Shown: piece by piece, positions 1 to 8,358 of the stretch
How the letters are laid out: every line of letters begins with the position of its first letter
How positions within the stretch are numbered: position 1 is the stretch's first letter
Assembly: GCA_910587575.1 (NCBI GenBank)
Contig: CAJULU010000012.1
Span: 10,459 to 53,494 of the forward strand
Direction: 5' to 3'
Length of the DNA stretch: 43,036 nucleotides
DNA from: an uncultured Dorea sp.
GTDB lineage: Bacteria > Bacillota > Clostridia > Lachnospirales > Lachnospiraceae
Position numbers and translations under genes: made by a program
The notes under the pieces: model-generated
What the model saw: the letters and a program-made list of their open reading frames with translations, nothing else
Databases searched by the model: none
Told to the model about the DNA's origin: nothing

Positions 1-102
1 AAAGAGGAAGAGGAAGCTGCAAGGAGGGCGGCGGAAGAAGAGGCCGCAAGGAAAGAGGAAGAGGAAGCTGCAAGGAGGGCGGCGGAAGAAGAGGCCGCAA
101 GG
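1..102 (+). repeat. 51-bp perfect tandem duplication within the Ala/Glu/Lys-rich coding region
   Basis: Bases 1-51 are repeated exactly at 52-102. The unit length is a multiple of three, so it adds 17 residues and keeps the frame. The array may continue upstream of the window. Confidence 0.9.
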
Positions 103-2670
103 AAAGCAGCGGAAGAAGAAGCTGCGAAAAAGGCGGCAGAAGAAAGAGCTACGAAAGAATTTGCACGAAGGGCTGCAGAAGTGAGGGCGGCGGAGGAAGT
201 CTTAAGAAAAGCAGTGGAGGCGGAGGCTGCAAGAAAAGCTGCCGAGAAGGAAGCTGTAAGAAAAGCGGCGGAGGAAGAAAACGTAAGTGATATAGATGAG
301 AAAGAAGCCGTAAGAAAAGCGATACAGGAAGAGGCTGCGAGGATAGCGGCGGAGGAAGAAGCCACAAGGAAAGCAGCAGAGGAAGAGGCCGCAAGGAAGG
401 AGGCGGAGGAAGAGGCCGCAAGGAAAGCGGCAGAAGAGGATGCTGCAAGGAAAGCGGAAGAAGAAGCTGCAAGAAAGGCGGCGGAAGAAGTTGCAAGGAA
501 AGCAGCGGAAGAGGAAGCCATAAGGAAAGCAGCAGAGGAAGAAGCTGTAAGGAAAGCGGCGGAAGAAGAGGCTGCAAGAAAGGCGGCGGAAGAAGAAGCT
601 GTAAGGAAAGCGGCGGAAGAAGAGGCTGTAAGGAAGGCGGCAGAGGAAGAGGCTGCGAGGAAAGCCGTGGAGGAGGCCGCAGAAGAAGCCGCAAGGATAA
701 AAGCGGAGAAGAGCAAGGCCGAAAAGCGGGTTAAGCAGACAACAAAGAAAAATATTGCGGCAGAGCTGCCGAATGGAAAGCCAGTTGTTGCGTCAAATGG
801 AAAGACACAGCGGATTCCGGACGATATTGTCAGGCTCATGGAGGAACTTGGCGGTAATTCGGCAGAGTCTGGAGAGAGTGATATTTTTGGGGAACCGGCA
901 GCGGATGAAGAGCTGATCAGTGAAATTGTCGGGAACAGATACCAGAGTACAGAGGCGGAAAAGGAGGCTGATGAACCAGACTTTGACGAGGATGACTTTG
1001 GTATAGAGGACTATAGTGAATATGGCCTGGATGAAGGGTTGTCAGATACGGGAGAGGATTTTGAAGAATATGATGCAGAAGAAGACGCCGGAGATGAATT
1101 TGAGGCAGATAGTCCCGTAAGTGAGCTGGAAGATACAGAAGAAGATATAGAGGAAATGTTTGAGGAGGAAGACTTCGGGGAAGAGGATTTTGAAGAAGAA
1201 GACTTCGAGGAAGAGGGCTTTGAGGAGAACGATTTCGAGGAAGAGGACTTTGAAGAAGAAGGCTTCGGGGAAGAGGACTTTGAGGAGAACGATTTCGAGG
1301 AAGAGGGCTTTGAGGAAAACGATTTCGAGGAAGAGGACTTTGAAGAAGAAGGCTTCGGGGAAGAGGACTTTGAGGAGAACGATTTCGAGGAAGAGGGCTT
1401 TGAGGAAAACGATTTCGAGGAAGAGGACTTTGAAGAAGAAGGCTTCGAGGAAGAGGACGATTTCGAGGAAGAAGACGATTTCGAGGAAGAAGACGATTTT
1501 GAAGAAGAGGATGAGTTCGGAGAAGAGGTTGAAGAAGAGGACTTCGACGGGGAAGATTATGAAGAAGAATTTGATGATGTAGGGGATTATATCGAAGATT
1601 CTGATGCGGATTACGGCGAGGATGATTTTGACGGTAACGATTTTGAGGAAGATGAATTCGAGGATGATTCTGAGGATGAGTTCGAAGAAGAGGACTTTGA
1701 GGAAGAAGAGTTTGAAGAGGAAGATCTTGAGGAGGAAGAGTTTGAAGAGGAAGACTTCGGGGAAGAAGACCTTGAGATTGAAGAACCGTCAGAGGAAGAG
1801 ATTCAGGCCAGGATTAAGAAGTCAAAGGGAAAAGGAGTTCCGTTTGATACAGGATTTGTCGTTACAGGCCGTTATGATCTGAATGCTACCAGCGAGATCG
1901 GGTTAAAAGCAGGTCTTACAGAAGAGCAGAAGAAGCTGTTCTCCTACTTTGTTCCGGTCAGGGGAATGAGCGAACAGCTTGTAGAAGTGCTGGACAATGA
2001 CAGAAGAGCGAGGAAGGAAGGAACTTCCAGAACCGGCAATCTGCTGGTTATCGGACGTAAAGGATCGGGAAAGACGGTACTTGCGGTAGACATTGTTAAG
2101 GCCATCCAGAAGCAGAGAAATCTGAAGCAGGGCAAGGTTGCGATTGTGACTGGAGAATCACTGAACAAGAAGGAACTGACGAATATTATTCAGAAGCTTC
2201 GGGGCGGTGCGATCATCATTGAGAAAGCGGGAAAACTGAATTCCAGAACGGTTAAGGAACTGAACCACCTGATGGAGAAGAAGACCGGAGAGCTGCTCTT
2301 TGTGCTGGAGGATCAGAGAAAGCCTTTGGAACGAATTCTGACGGCGAACCCGGAATTTAAGAAGAAATTCACCTCAAGGCTGGAACTTCCGGTATTCATC
2401 AATGATGAACTGGTGACCTTTGGCCAGACCTATGCGAAAGAGAACGGATATAAACTGGATGAGATGGGAATTCTTGCATTGTACAGCCGGATTGACGTAA
2501 TGCAGAGGGAAGACCATGCGGTTTCTGTTGCGGAAGTCAAGGATATTATGGATGAGGCAATCGAACATTCACAGAAGGCGAATGTCAAGCATCTGGCAAG
2601 AAGAGTGTTTGGAAAGAGCACGGATGAGTCTGACAGAATTATTTTGAAAGAGGAAGACTTCAGGATTTAA
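1..2670 (+). CDS. Repeat-rich charged protein with C-terminal P-loop ATPase domain (5' end outside window)
   Basis: The reading frame is open from base 1, so the N-terminus lies upstream; the first in-window GTG (181) sits inside the repeat and is not a credible start. Window codons 1 to about 245 are an Ala/Glu/Lys/Arg heptad-like array (AAEEEAARK units) that should form a long charged helix, as in TolA-like proteins. Codons about 320 to 600 are extremely acidic, built of EEDFEEE units. The last ~290 residues look globular, with a Walker A motif GRKGSGKT at codons 685-692. The Walker B position looks degenerate (GGAIIIEKAG near codon 735), with Glu-Lys where Asp-Glu is usual. The domain resembles CbbX/SpoVK-like AAA proteins, but that is inference. 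The gene ends at TAA 2668 and is followed by a strong terminator. Function is unknown; a scaffold or partner-binding ATPase is possible. Confidence 0.8.
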   Translation, partial: KEEEEAARRAAEEEAARKEEEEAARRAAEEEAARKAAEEEAAKKAAEERATKEFARRAAEVRAAEEVLRKAVEAEAARKAAEKEAVRKAAEEENVSDIDEKEAVRKAIQEEAARIAAEEEATRKAAEEEAARKEAEEEAARKAAEEDAARKAEEEAARKAAEEVARKAAEEEAIRKAAEEEAVRKAAEEEAARKAAEEEAVRKAAEEEAVRKAAEEEAARKAVEEAAEEAARIKAEKSKAEKRVKQTTKKNIAAELPNGKPVVASNGKTQRIPDDIVRLMEELGGNSAESGESDIFGEPAADEELISEIVGNRYQSTEAEKEADEPDFDEDDFGIEDYSEYGLDEGLSDTGEDFEEYDAEEDAGDEFEADSPVSELEDTEEDIEEMFEEEDFGEEDFEEEDFEEEGFEENDFEEEDFEEEGFGEEDFEENDFEEEGFEENDFEEEDFEEEGFGEEDFEENDFEEEGFEENDFEEEDFEEEGFEEEDDFEEEDDFEEEDDFEEEDEFGEEVEEEDFDGEDYEEEFDDVGDYIEDSDADYGEDDFDGNDFEEDEFEDDSEDEFEEEDFEEEEFEEEDLEEEEFEEEDFGEEDLEIEEPSEEEIQARIKKSKGKGVPFDTGFVVTGRYDLNATSEIGLKAGLTEEQKKLFSYFVPVRGMSEQLVEVLDNDRRARKEGTSRTGNLLVIGRKGSGKTVLAVDIVKAIQKQRNLKQGKVAIVTGESLNKKELTNIIQKLRGGAIIIEKAGKLNSRTVKELNHLMEKKTGELLFVLEDQRKPLERILTANPEFKKKFTSRLELPVFINDELVTFGQTYAKENGYKLDEMGILALYSRIDVMQREDHAVSVAEVKDIMDEAIEHSQKANVKHLARRVFGKSTDESDRIILKEEDFRI
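1231..1440 (+). repeat. 90-bp perfect tandem repeat (2.3 copies) encoding acidic 30-residue units
   Basis: Bases 1231-1320 and 1321-1410 are identical, and 1411-1440 repeats the first 30 bases before the match decays. Each unit encodes 30 residues made of DFEEE and GFEEN/GFGEE blocks. Exact identity at the DNA level implies recent slippage or unequal recombination, so copy number probably varies between strains. Confidence 0.92.
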
Positions 2671-2709
2671 GGAGGAATTTGCCGGGTTCTGGTGAACACA
2701 GAAAGAAAA

Positions 2710-2752
2710 AAAGGGTTTTGACTGTTAAGATTGGTCAAAACCCTTTCTTTTT
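2710..2752 (+). terminator. Rho-independent terminator after the ATPase gene
   Basis: A perfect 13-bp stem (arms 2710-2722 and 2734-2746, AAAGGGTTTTGAC and its complement) with an 11-base loop is followed by a T-rich tail. It lies 40 bases after the TAA at 2668. Confidence 0.9.
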
Positions 2753-2808
2753 ACGCCAGTCTAAAGTATAATATAAATATATTGCAACAGAATGTGAGGG
2801 ATGACAAT

Positions 2809-4719
2809 ATGGCAGAAAGAAAACCAAAACCATATGAAATCGGTGAACTGGATCAATATCTTTTCGGGCAGGGGAATCATTATGAGATTTATAAAAAACT
2901 CGGCGCCCATAAAGTGAAGAAAGGCAGGAAAGAGGGCGTATACTTTGCAGTGTGGGCGCCCCATGCCCGTTCTGTGTCCGTGGTGGGCGATTTCAATGAA
3001 TGGAATATGGAAGCGAATCCGATGGAAAGGGGAGAGCCTCTTGGCATATATACCTGTTTTATTCCAGATGTGAAAGAGTATGATCTGTACAAGTTCTGTG
3101 TGGAGACTTACCAGGGAGAGTTTGTATTTAAGGCGGATCCGTTTGGATGCTATGCGGAACTGAGGCCAGGGACGGCATCCAGGGTTGCTGATCTTACAAA
3201 GATTACATGGACGGACAGTGCATGGATGGAGAACCGTAAGACATGGAAGCATACGGAACAGCCTATGGCAATTTATGAGGCACATATTGGTTCCTGGAAG
3301 CGTCATCCGGGAAGGGAAGATGAAGGATTCTATAATTACCGGGAGTTCGGGAAGGAGTGTGTCAAATATCTGAAGGATATGGGATATACCCATGTAGAAC
3401 TGATCGGTATTGCGGAACATCCCTTTGACGGATCCTGGGGATACCAGGTAATCGGATACTTTGCTCCGACTTCCAGGTACGGGACGCCGGAAGATTTTGC
3501 GTGGATGATTAATTATTTCCATAAGAATAAGATTGGCGTAATCCTTGACTGGGTTCCGGCACATTTCCCAAGAGACATCCATGGACTGGCTGATTTTGAT
3601 GGAACACCTACTTATGAATATGCAGATCCGAAGAAAGGAGAACATCCTGACTGGGGCACAAAGATTTTTGATTATGGGAAGAATGAAGTGCGTAATTTCC
3701 TGATTTCCAATGCCTTGTACTGGGTGGAGCAGTTCCATGTGGACGGGCTGAGAGTCGATGCGGTGGCATCCATGCTTTATCTGGATTATGGAAAACAGGA
3801 TGGACAGTGGATTGCGAATAAATATGGCGGTAACAAGAACCTGGAGGCGATTGACTTCTTCAAGCATCTGAATTCTGTGGTTCTTGGGCGCAATCCGGGA
3901 GCGATCATGATTGCCGAGGAGTCTACGGCGTGGCCGAAGGTTACGGGAAGCGTGGAGGACGACGGACTTGGATTCAGTCTGAAATGGAACATGGGCTGGA
4001 TGCATGATTTTACGGAGTATATGAAGCTGGATCCTTATTTCCGGAAAGATCATCACCATCAGATGACGTTTGCCATGAGTTATGCCCACAGTGAGAATTA
4101 TATTCTGGTTCTGTCCCACGATGAGGTGGTACATCTGAAATGTTCCATGTTGAATAAGATGCCGGGACTTGGTTTCGATAAATATGCGAATCTTAAGGTC
4201 GGGTATGCGTTCATGATGGGGCATGCGGGCAAGAAGCTGCTGTTCATGGGACAGGAGTTTGCACAGCTTCGGGAGTGGAGCGAGGAGAGAGAGCTTGACT
4301 GGTTCCTGCTTGCGGAGGATGAGCATGTGCAGATGCAGAACTGGGTAAGAGATCTGCTGCACTTGTATAAGCGCAATAAGGCCATGTATGAGCTGGACGA
4401 CAGCTGGGACGGCTTTGAGTGGATTAATGCGGATGATGCCAGCAGGAGTATCTTCAGCTTTGTAAGACATTCCAAAGGAAATAAGAAGAATCTGCTGTTT
4501 GTATGCAATTTTACGCCGATGGCCAGGGATGACTACCGGGTTGGTGTGCCTCGGAAGAAGCAGTATAAATTGATTATGAACAGTGATGATGTGAAGTATG
4601 GCGGAAAGGGTGAAGACAGGCCTGTGGTCTATAAGGCTGTGAAGAAGGAATGTGACGGAAGGCCGTTCTCATTTGCTTATCAGCTGCCGCCGTATGGGGT
4701 TGCTATTTTCGAATTTTAG
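2809..4719 (+). CDS. glgB: 1,4-alpha-glucan (glycogen) branching enzyme GlgB
   Basis: 636 residues. Cytosolic GH13 enzyme that cuts alpha-1,4-glucan and re-attaches the piece in alpha-1,6 linkage. An N-terminal CBM48-like domain (about residues 35-130, YFAVWAPHARSVSVVGDFN) precedes the catalytic barrel. GH13 regions are clear: DWVPAHFP at 247, DGLRVD with nucleophile Asp317, AEES with acid/base Glu370, and LSHDE with Asp438. The spacings (53 and 68 residues) match those of E. coli GlgB. The start ATG 2809 has GAGGG eight bases upstream; the longer frame from 2731 would begin inside the preceding terminator. A TATAAT at 2767-2772 is a likely -10 box, with no good -35. No other glycogen genes are adjacent, so it looks like a single-gene unit. 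Confidence 0.96.
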   Translation: MAERKPKPYEIGELDQYLFGQGNHYEIYKKLGAHKVKKGRKEGVYFAVWAPHARSVSVVGDFNEWNMEANPMERGEPLGIYTCFIPDVKEYDLYKFCVETYQGEFVFKADPFGCYAELRPGTASRVADLTKITWTDSAWMENRKTWKHTEQPMAIYEAHIGSWKRHPGREDEGFYNYREFGKECVKYLKDMGYTHVELIGIAEHPFDGSWGYQVIGYFAPTSRYGTPEDFAWMINYFHKNKIGVILDWVPAHFPRDIHGLADFDGTPTYEYADPKKGEHPDWGTKIFDYGKNEVRNFLISNALYWVEQFHVDGLRVDAVASMLYLDYGKQDGQWIANKYGGNKNLEAIDFFKHLNSVVLGRNPGAIMIAEESTAWPKVTGSVEDDGLGFSLKWNMGWMHDFTEYMKLDPYFRKDHHHQMTFAMSYAHSENYILVLSHDEVVHLKCSMLNKMPGLGFDKYANLKVGYAFMMGHAGKKLLFMGQEFAQLREWSEERELDWFLLAEDEHVQMQNWVRDLLHLYKRNKAMYELDDSWDGFEWINADDASRSIFSFVRHSKGNKKNLLFVCNFTPMARDDYRVGVPRKKQYKLIMNSDDVKYGGKGEDRPVVYKAVKKECDGRPFSFAYQLPPYGVAIFEF

Positions 4720-4746
4720 GGAGGACGTTGTTCCCTGGATAGTCAG

Positions 4747-4800
4747 AAGCCTGAGACAGGCGGCAGATAAGCCGTTTGTCTTGGGCTTTGATTTTATGTT
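4747..4800 (+). terminator. Terminator after glgB
   Basis: Arms 4747-4764 and 4771-4788 form an 18-bp stem with one two-base mismatch and G-T pairs, loop AGATAA, followed by a T-rich tail. It lies 28 bases past the glgB stop codon. Confidence 0.85.
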
Positions 4801-4870
4801 TGACAGAACCTTAGATTAAGGGTAAAATAATAAAAAAATACCCTTTATTTCGGGACTGAAAGGATTGTAA

Positions 4871-5416
4871 ATGACAAAGAAGTATGCTTTGGAAGAGAAG
4901 GTTACGGGTGAAGAGATCAGACACTGCCGGAAAAGACTTGGATTGTCACAGGAAGAATTTGCGAGATTTGCGAATGTATCGAAAAAAACCGTAGAGCGTT
5001 GGGAATACAGCAAGACGATGATTACGGGGCCGATTGTGACGCTGGTGGCTATTTTAAGGGAATATCCCCGGATTGAGGAAGAAAGGAAGATACCGCCGAG
5101 GAAGACCAGACTTCGATTGTCCTATATGTTCCGGGAGGAATTATGTACGCTGATGGATGTGGATGAAAAGAATCGGGACATTGAAATCGTGAATTATACG
5201 GGACATTTGCTGAAGCGTGCATTTGGTAAGATTGAGAATCCTTCCTATGAGCAGTATGAGGAGTTTCTGAAATCCAGATGTTTTCCGCCTACCAGGGATA
5301 AGATGAAGCTTGTGTTAAGAGAGTATGATATTCCGTTCTACGACCCCATGCTGATTATTGAGAAGACGCAGGGAAGGATGGCAGAGGATGATTTCTGGAT
5401 ACGGATTGAGAGGTAA
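4871..5416 (+). CDS. XRE/MqsA-type helix-turn-helix regulator, putative antitoxin
   Basis: 181 residues. Residues ~12-62 are an HTH of the kind found in MqsA/YgiT-type antitoxins: EEIRHCRKRLGLSQEEFARF followed by a VSKKTVERWE recognition helix. The remaining ~120 residues have no family I recognise. The kinase-like gene starts three bases after the TAA (5414-5416), so the two are co-transcribed and probably translationally coupled. No strong Shine-Dalgarno is visible before ATG 4871 (AAAGGATTGTAA precedes it). By analogy with HipB-HipA it would bind its own promoter and restrain the kinase; this is inference from layout. Confidence 0.8.
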   Translation: MTKKYALEEKVTGEEIRHCRKRLGLSQEEFARFANVSKKTVERWEYSKTMITGPIVTLVAILREYPRIEEERKIPPRKTRLRLSYMFREELCTLMDVDEKNRDIEIVNYTGHLLKRAFGKIENPSYEQYEEFLKSRCFPPTRDKMKLVLREYDIPFYDPMLIIEKTQGRMAEDDFWIRIER

Positions 5417-5419
5417 CAG

Positions 5420-6250
5420 ATGATTGAGGTATTTGATGGAGAGCGAACGGAAGAGGCGAGACATTCATCGAAAGGGAATCAGTTCAAGTGGAAGAGAGGA
5501 GACTACTGGTATAAAGCGGATTATACTGGTTATGAGGGACTTGCAGAGTATATGGTGTCTCATTTATTAAGGTATTCAACCTTGGGGACGGAAGAATATG
5601 TATTGTATGACACGGAAGAAATCAGATATGGGAATCAAAGTTTTGCAGGATGCAGAAGCCATGATTTTCTAACAGATTCTTCAAAAAAGCAGTCGGGAAA
5701 GCTGCAGATGATTACACTGGAGAGATTGTTTCGCAATATCTATGGAGAGAGTCTTTATAAGAGTATTTTTCGAATCCGTGAACATGAGGAGCGTTTAAAA
5801 TTTCTGGTTGATCAGACGGAACGTATCACAGGGCTTACAGATTTTGGAAGATATATGTGTAAATTGCTTACGATTGATGCCATATTTTTAAATGAAGACC
5901 GACATACGCATAATATTGCGGTTCTATGGGATGGAGGAGAGGAATATGACTACTGCCCGATTTTTGACCAGGGGGCAGCTCTTCTTGCGGATACTACATT
6001 AGATTATCCCTTAGGGGAGGATGTGATTAAACTTATGCATAAGGCAGAGGCGAAAAGTTTCTGCCGCTCTTTTGAAGAACAACTGGATATTGCGGAGGAA
6101 TTGTATGGGGAACCGATTCATTTTTCGTTTGGGGAAAAGGAAATCCGGGAATTGCTTCAAAAGGATGATGTGTATCAGAAGCAGGTAAAACAGAGAGTGT
6201 TTACGATACTCTTACAGCAGAGGAGAAAGTATGAGATATTGTTCCGGTAG
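5420..6250 (+). CDS. Compact HipA/CtkA-like serine/threonine kinase, putative toxin
   Basis: 276 residues, far shorter than E. coli HipA (440). The C-terminal kinase signatures of the HipA fold are present: LNEDRHTHN with catalytic Asp160 and Asn165, and PIFDQG with metal-binding Asp183. The N-terminus has SSKGNQFKWKRGDYWYKAD, which resembles the nucleotide-binding Ser/Gly region and Lys of CtkA-type proteins; the HipA N-subdomain 1 is missing. It follows the HTH gene after three bases. HipA toxins phosphorylate translation factors or tRNA synthetases; the target here cannot be read from sequence. Small HipA-like kinases such as CtkA and HipT are the nearest known architecture. Confidence 0.75.
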   Translation: MIEVFDGERTEEARHSSKGNQFKWKRGDYWYKADYTGYEGLAEYMVSHLLRYSTLGTEEYVLYDTEEIRYGNQSFAGCRSHDFLTDSSKKQSGKLQMITLERLFRNIYGESLYKSIFRIREHEERLKFLVDQTERITGLTDFGRYMCKLLTIDAIFLNEDRHTHNIAVLWDGGEEYDYCPIFDQGAALLADTTLDYPLGEDVIKLMHKAEAKSFCRSFEEQLDIAEELYGEPIHFSFGEKEIRELLQKDDVYQKQVKQRVFTILLQQRRKYEILFR

Positions 6251-6290
6251 GTTTTTTGTATTTTTTTTTGCACAAGGTAAAAAGACAGAA

Positions 6291-6327
6291 TATGGGTCTG
6301 TCACATCTGGCAGGTGACAGACCCATA
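6291..6327. terminator. Bidirectional terminator between convergent genes
   Basis: Perfect 14-bp inverted repeat (6291-6304 and 6314-6327, TATGGGTCTGTCAC) with a 9-base loop. It lies 40 bases after the kinase stop and six bases past the stop of the minus-strand DUF1002 gene. The minus-strand side carries a short T-rich stretch; the plus-strand side does not have a good T-run. Confidence 0.7.
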
Positions 6328-6332
6328 GATTA

Positions 6333-7643
6333 TTATTGTGTATTTCCGCTATCTGTTCCGATACTGGAAGTGTCGGTATCCGTATCCAAAGCGCTGGTTG
6401 TGCTGCCGTTGGTTTCGGCTGCATCAGACGAATCATTCAGTTCCGTTCCGTCATTGGCAGATGTGGTTCCATCGCCGGAAGCGGCAGAATCCAGTCCGTT
6501 GGCGTCTGGATTTTCATTCAGTCCTGCGTCGCCGGAGTTTTCAAGGCTGCCAGAATCCAGGGTGTCGTCATCTTCGGCGTTCTCAGTATCCTCGTCTGCT
6601 GCGGAATCTTCTTTGGATTCGTCTTCGTCTTCATCGCTTCCGCCAAAGAGATTCTTGAAGAATCCGGTCACTTTATCCCAGAATCCGCCTTCTTCTTCGT
6701 CTTTATCTCCGCTGTCTTTGCCGTTCCCGTCTGTGGTACTGTTGGTAACGGCGTTTTCTCCAAGAATTTCATCCTTGGTATCATTGAGAATACCGCCGTC
6801 CCCATCGTCAGAACCGCCTGTGAAGAAATCCTTTACGGAGGTCCAGAGGTTAGAGAAGAATCCTTCTTCACTGGCCTTTCCGCCCAGGTTCTCCAGAGTC
6901 TGCTTGAGTGACTTGACGTCATAGTCGTACTGGGAAATATTCTTCATCAGGGAACTGATCTGTGCCATCTGTTCTTCGGTCAGTGTAATGTTGTAGTTCT
7001 TCGCTGCATCTGTAATTGCATCCTGGATATCGTCCGCATCGCTTAAGTCATTCTCAATGACTTCTTTTTTTACTTCGTTCATTAGGTTCTCTGCGTCTTC
7101 TTTGCCCACTGCGTCAGCAAGTGCGCCGGTGGTCACCAGCTCTTCTGTGGCAGCAGACTTCTGCTCTTCGCTCAGGGTCTTGCCGCTGGCTTTCTCGTAA
7201 GCCATCATGATTCCGGTCAGAGCTCCGGTGCCGGAGACTTCGAACGGGGCTGCGGCAACGACATTGCAGTTCTCAACGCCGGAAGTCAGAAGCGTGGAAG
7301 CGATCATGGAACTGGTTACGAAGGTCAGATTTCCCACTTTGACCTGGATTCCGCCGCTGGTGGTGGGTTCCACGTAAGAGCAGCTATAGGTCTTTGTCCC
7401 GATCTGTGCTTCTGAGGCAATTCCTTCCATATATTTTCTTTCGTCCGTGTTGTTGACTTCGATGGTGCTGACTGCTTCCGGAGTCGTTCCGAAGTAGTCG
7501 TACATGGATTGTTTCTGTTCCGTTGTCAGATCAGCTCCGATTGTGACGACTTTGGCTCCGTCAGCTTTTGCTGCCATGGGAAGGCTTGTGCAGGCCAGCA
7601 CGGCGGCAATGGCTAATGGTATGATTTTTCTTATTTTTTTCAT
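6333..7643 (-). CDS. Secreted DUF1002-family protein with acidic C-terminal tail
   Basis: 436 residues. The N-terminus is a Sec signal peptide (MKKIRK, hydrophobic core IIPLAIAAVLACTSLPMA, likely cleavage after AKA). Residues ~30-255 fit DUF1002, an uncharacterised extracellular Firmicutes family: VVTIGADLTTEQKQSMYDYF near the start and a later LTEEQMAQISSLM segment. From ~265 the protein becomes low-complexity, rich in Asp/Glu/Ser/Gly and probably disordered; no LPXTG or membrane anchor is seen. The ATG at 7643 has an AGGTG about 17 bases upstream that sits in a small GGTG/CACC hairpin, so the ribosome site is atypical. Apparently monocistronic. Confidence 0.85.
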   Translation of the reverse strand: MKKIRKIIPLAIAAVLACTSLPMAAKADGAKVVTIGADLTTEQKQSMYDYFGTTPEAVSTIEVNNTDERKYMEGIASEAQIGTKTYSCSYVEPTTSGGIQVKVGNLTFVTSSMIASTLLTSGVENCNVVAAAPFEVSGTGALTGIMMAYEKASGKTLSEEQKSAATEELVTTGALADAVGKEDAENLMNEVKKEVIENDLSDADDIQDAITDAAKNYNITLTEEQMAQISSLMKNISQYDYDVKSLKQTLENLGGKASEEGFFSNLWTSVKDFFTGGSDDGDGGILNDTKDEILGENAVTNSTTDGNGKDSGDKDEEEGGFWDKVTGFFKNLFGGSDEDEDESKEDSAADEDTENAEDDDTLDSGSLENSGDAGLNENPDANGLDSAASGDGTTSANDGTELNDSSDAAETNGSTTSALDTDTDTSSIGTDSGNTQ

Positions 7644-7747
7644 AATATCTGGTGTTTAATCACCTATACCCCCTTTTTGTCTGAGTATTTCTACTTGAAT
7701 CTCCCCTAATATAACATATCTGCCGGTATTTGCAAATAAAATAAGCC

Positions 7748-8071
7748 TTAACTATTTCTAAAGATTTTTTGTAGACGGCGTTCGAATACGTCTTCATCTA
7801 TGATTCCCTGCATGGTTCCAAGAAATTTTCCGTTTCGGAAAAAGGCGAATGTGGGAACGATGTCTGCCTCGTAGTCCGCTGCGAGCAGAGGGGATTCGTC
7901 AATCTCGACTTCACAGAACCGGAACCGGCCGCGGTATTTTTTCTCTATCTCTTCCACTATGGGTTTCATCATGGCACATTTTCCACACCAGACGGCGTAG
8001 AACATGACAATAACCGGAAGCGGACCGCGTGTTGTCTCGGCGGAAAAGTTTTGGGATGTTAAATGCTGCAT
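7748..8071 (-). CDS. Thioredoxin-family protein
   Basis: 107 residues with the thioredoxin active site WCGKC (Cys29/Cys32) after a FYAVWC strand, and the cis-Pro segment DIVPTFAFF. GKC replaces the usual GPC, so redox potential may differ from classical TrxA. No signal peptide, so cytosolic. ATG 8071 has AAGGAAGG eight bases upstream. It lies downstream of trmB in the same direction, with 287 bases between. No thioredoxin reductase is adjacent. Confidence 0.9.
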   Translation of the reverse strand: MQHLTSQNFSAETTRGPLPVIVMFYAVWCGKCAMMKPIVEEIEKKYRGRFRFCEVEIDESPLLAADYEADIVPTFAFFRNGKFLGTMQGIIDEDVFERRLQKIFRNS

Positions 8072-8137
8072 AATTCATACCTTCCTTATTGTCAGAGTAT
8101 TCTGAGGGACTGTATATCGAGTCCCTGGGCCTGGGGA

Positions 8138-8278
8138 TCAGCAGCCGGGATTCAGGGTGCGGTATACTTCGTCCATGGATTTTTTCAGGCAGGTCAGTTT
8201 CTTGTGGAGTCCTTTTCGGTGGTAAGTGAATTCACAGATTTTCTGCCGGATACTTTTCTTCCTTTTTTTACGTCCCAT
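8138..8278 (-). CDS. Possible small basic protein (46 aa)
   Basis: A short minus-strand frame sits in the 287-base gap between trmB and the thioredoxin gene. Three in-frame ATGs exist (8296, 8284, 8278); the one at 8278 has GGAAG seven bases upstream. The product begins MGRKKRKKSIRQK and ends RTLNPGC, and is strongly basic with two further Cys. TATAAT-like sequence occurs just upstream on the same strand. I do not recognise it. It could be a real microprotein or a chance frame in a leader. Confidence 0.35.
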   Translation of the reverse strand: MGRKKRKKSIRQKICEFTYHRKGLHKKLTCLKKSMDEVYRTLNPGC

Positions 8279-8358
8279 ATGCATACTTCCAGACATAAGT
8301 TCTTCTATATTATATATGCGGGGGGAGGAGTGTTTGTGAATGAAATTATTAGGAACCG

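Noticed and set aside
149..694. Leu/Pro-rich minus-strand frame at the window start
   Set aside because: Mirror image of the Ala/Glu/Lys repeat on the plus strand.
1160..1882. Plus-strand Arg/Lys-rich frames inside the acidic repeat region
   Set aside because: Alternative-frame readings of GA-rich tandem repeats, not genes.
2761..4470. 569-codon minus-strand open frame opposite glgB
   Set aside because: Antisense shadow of a well-supported GH13 gene; composition is not protein-like and no ribosome site is evident.
6256..6924. Ser/Pro-rich plus-strand frames opposite the DUF1002 gene
   Set aside because: Shadow of the acidic low-complexity tail of the minus-strand gene.
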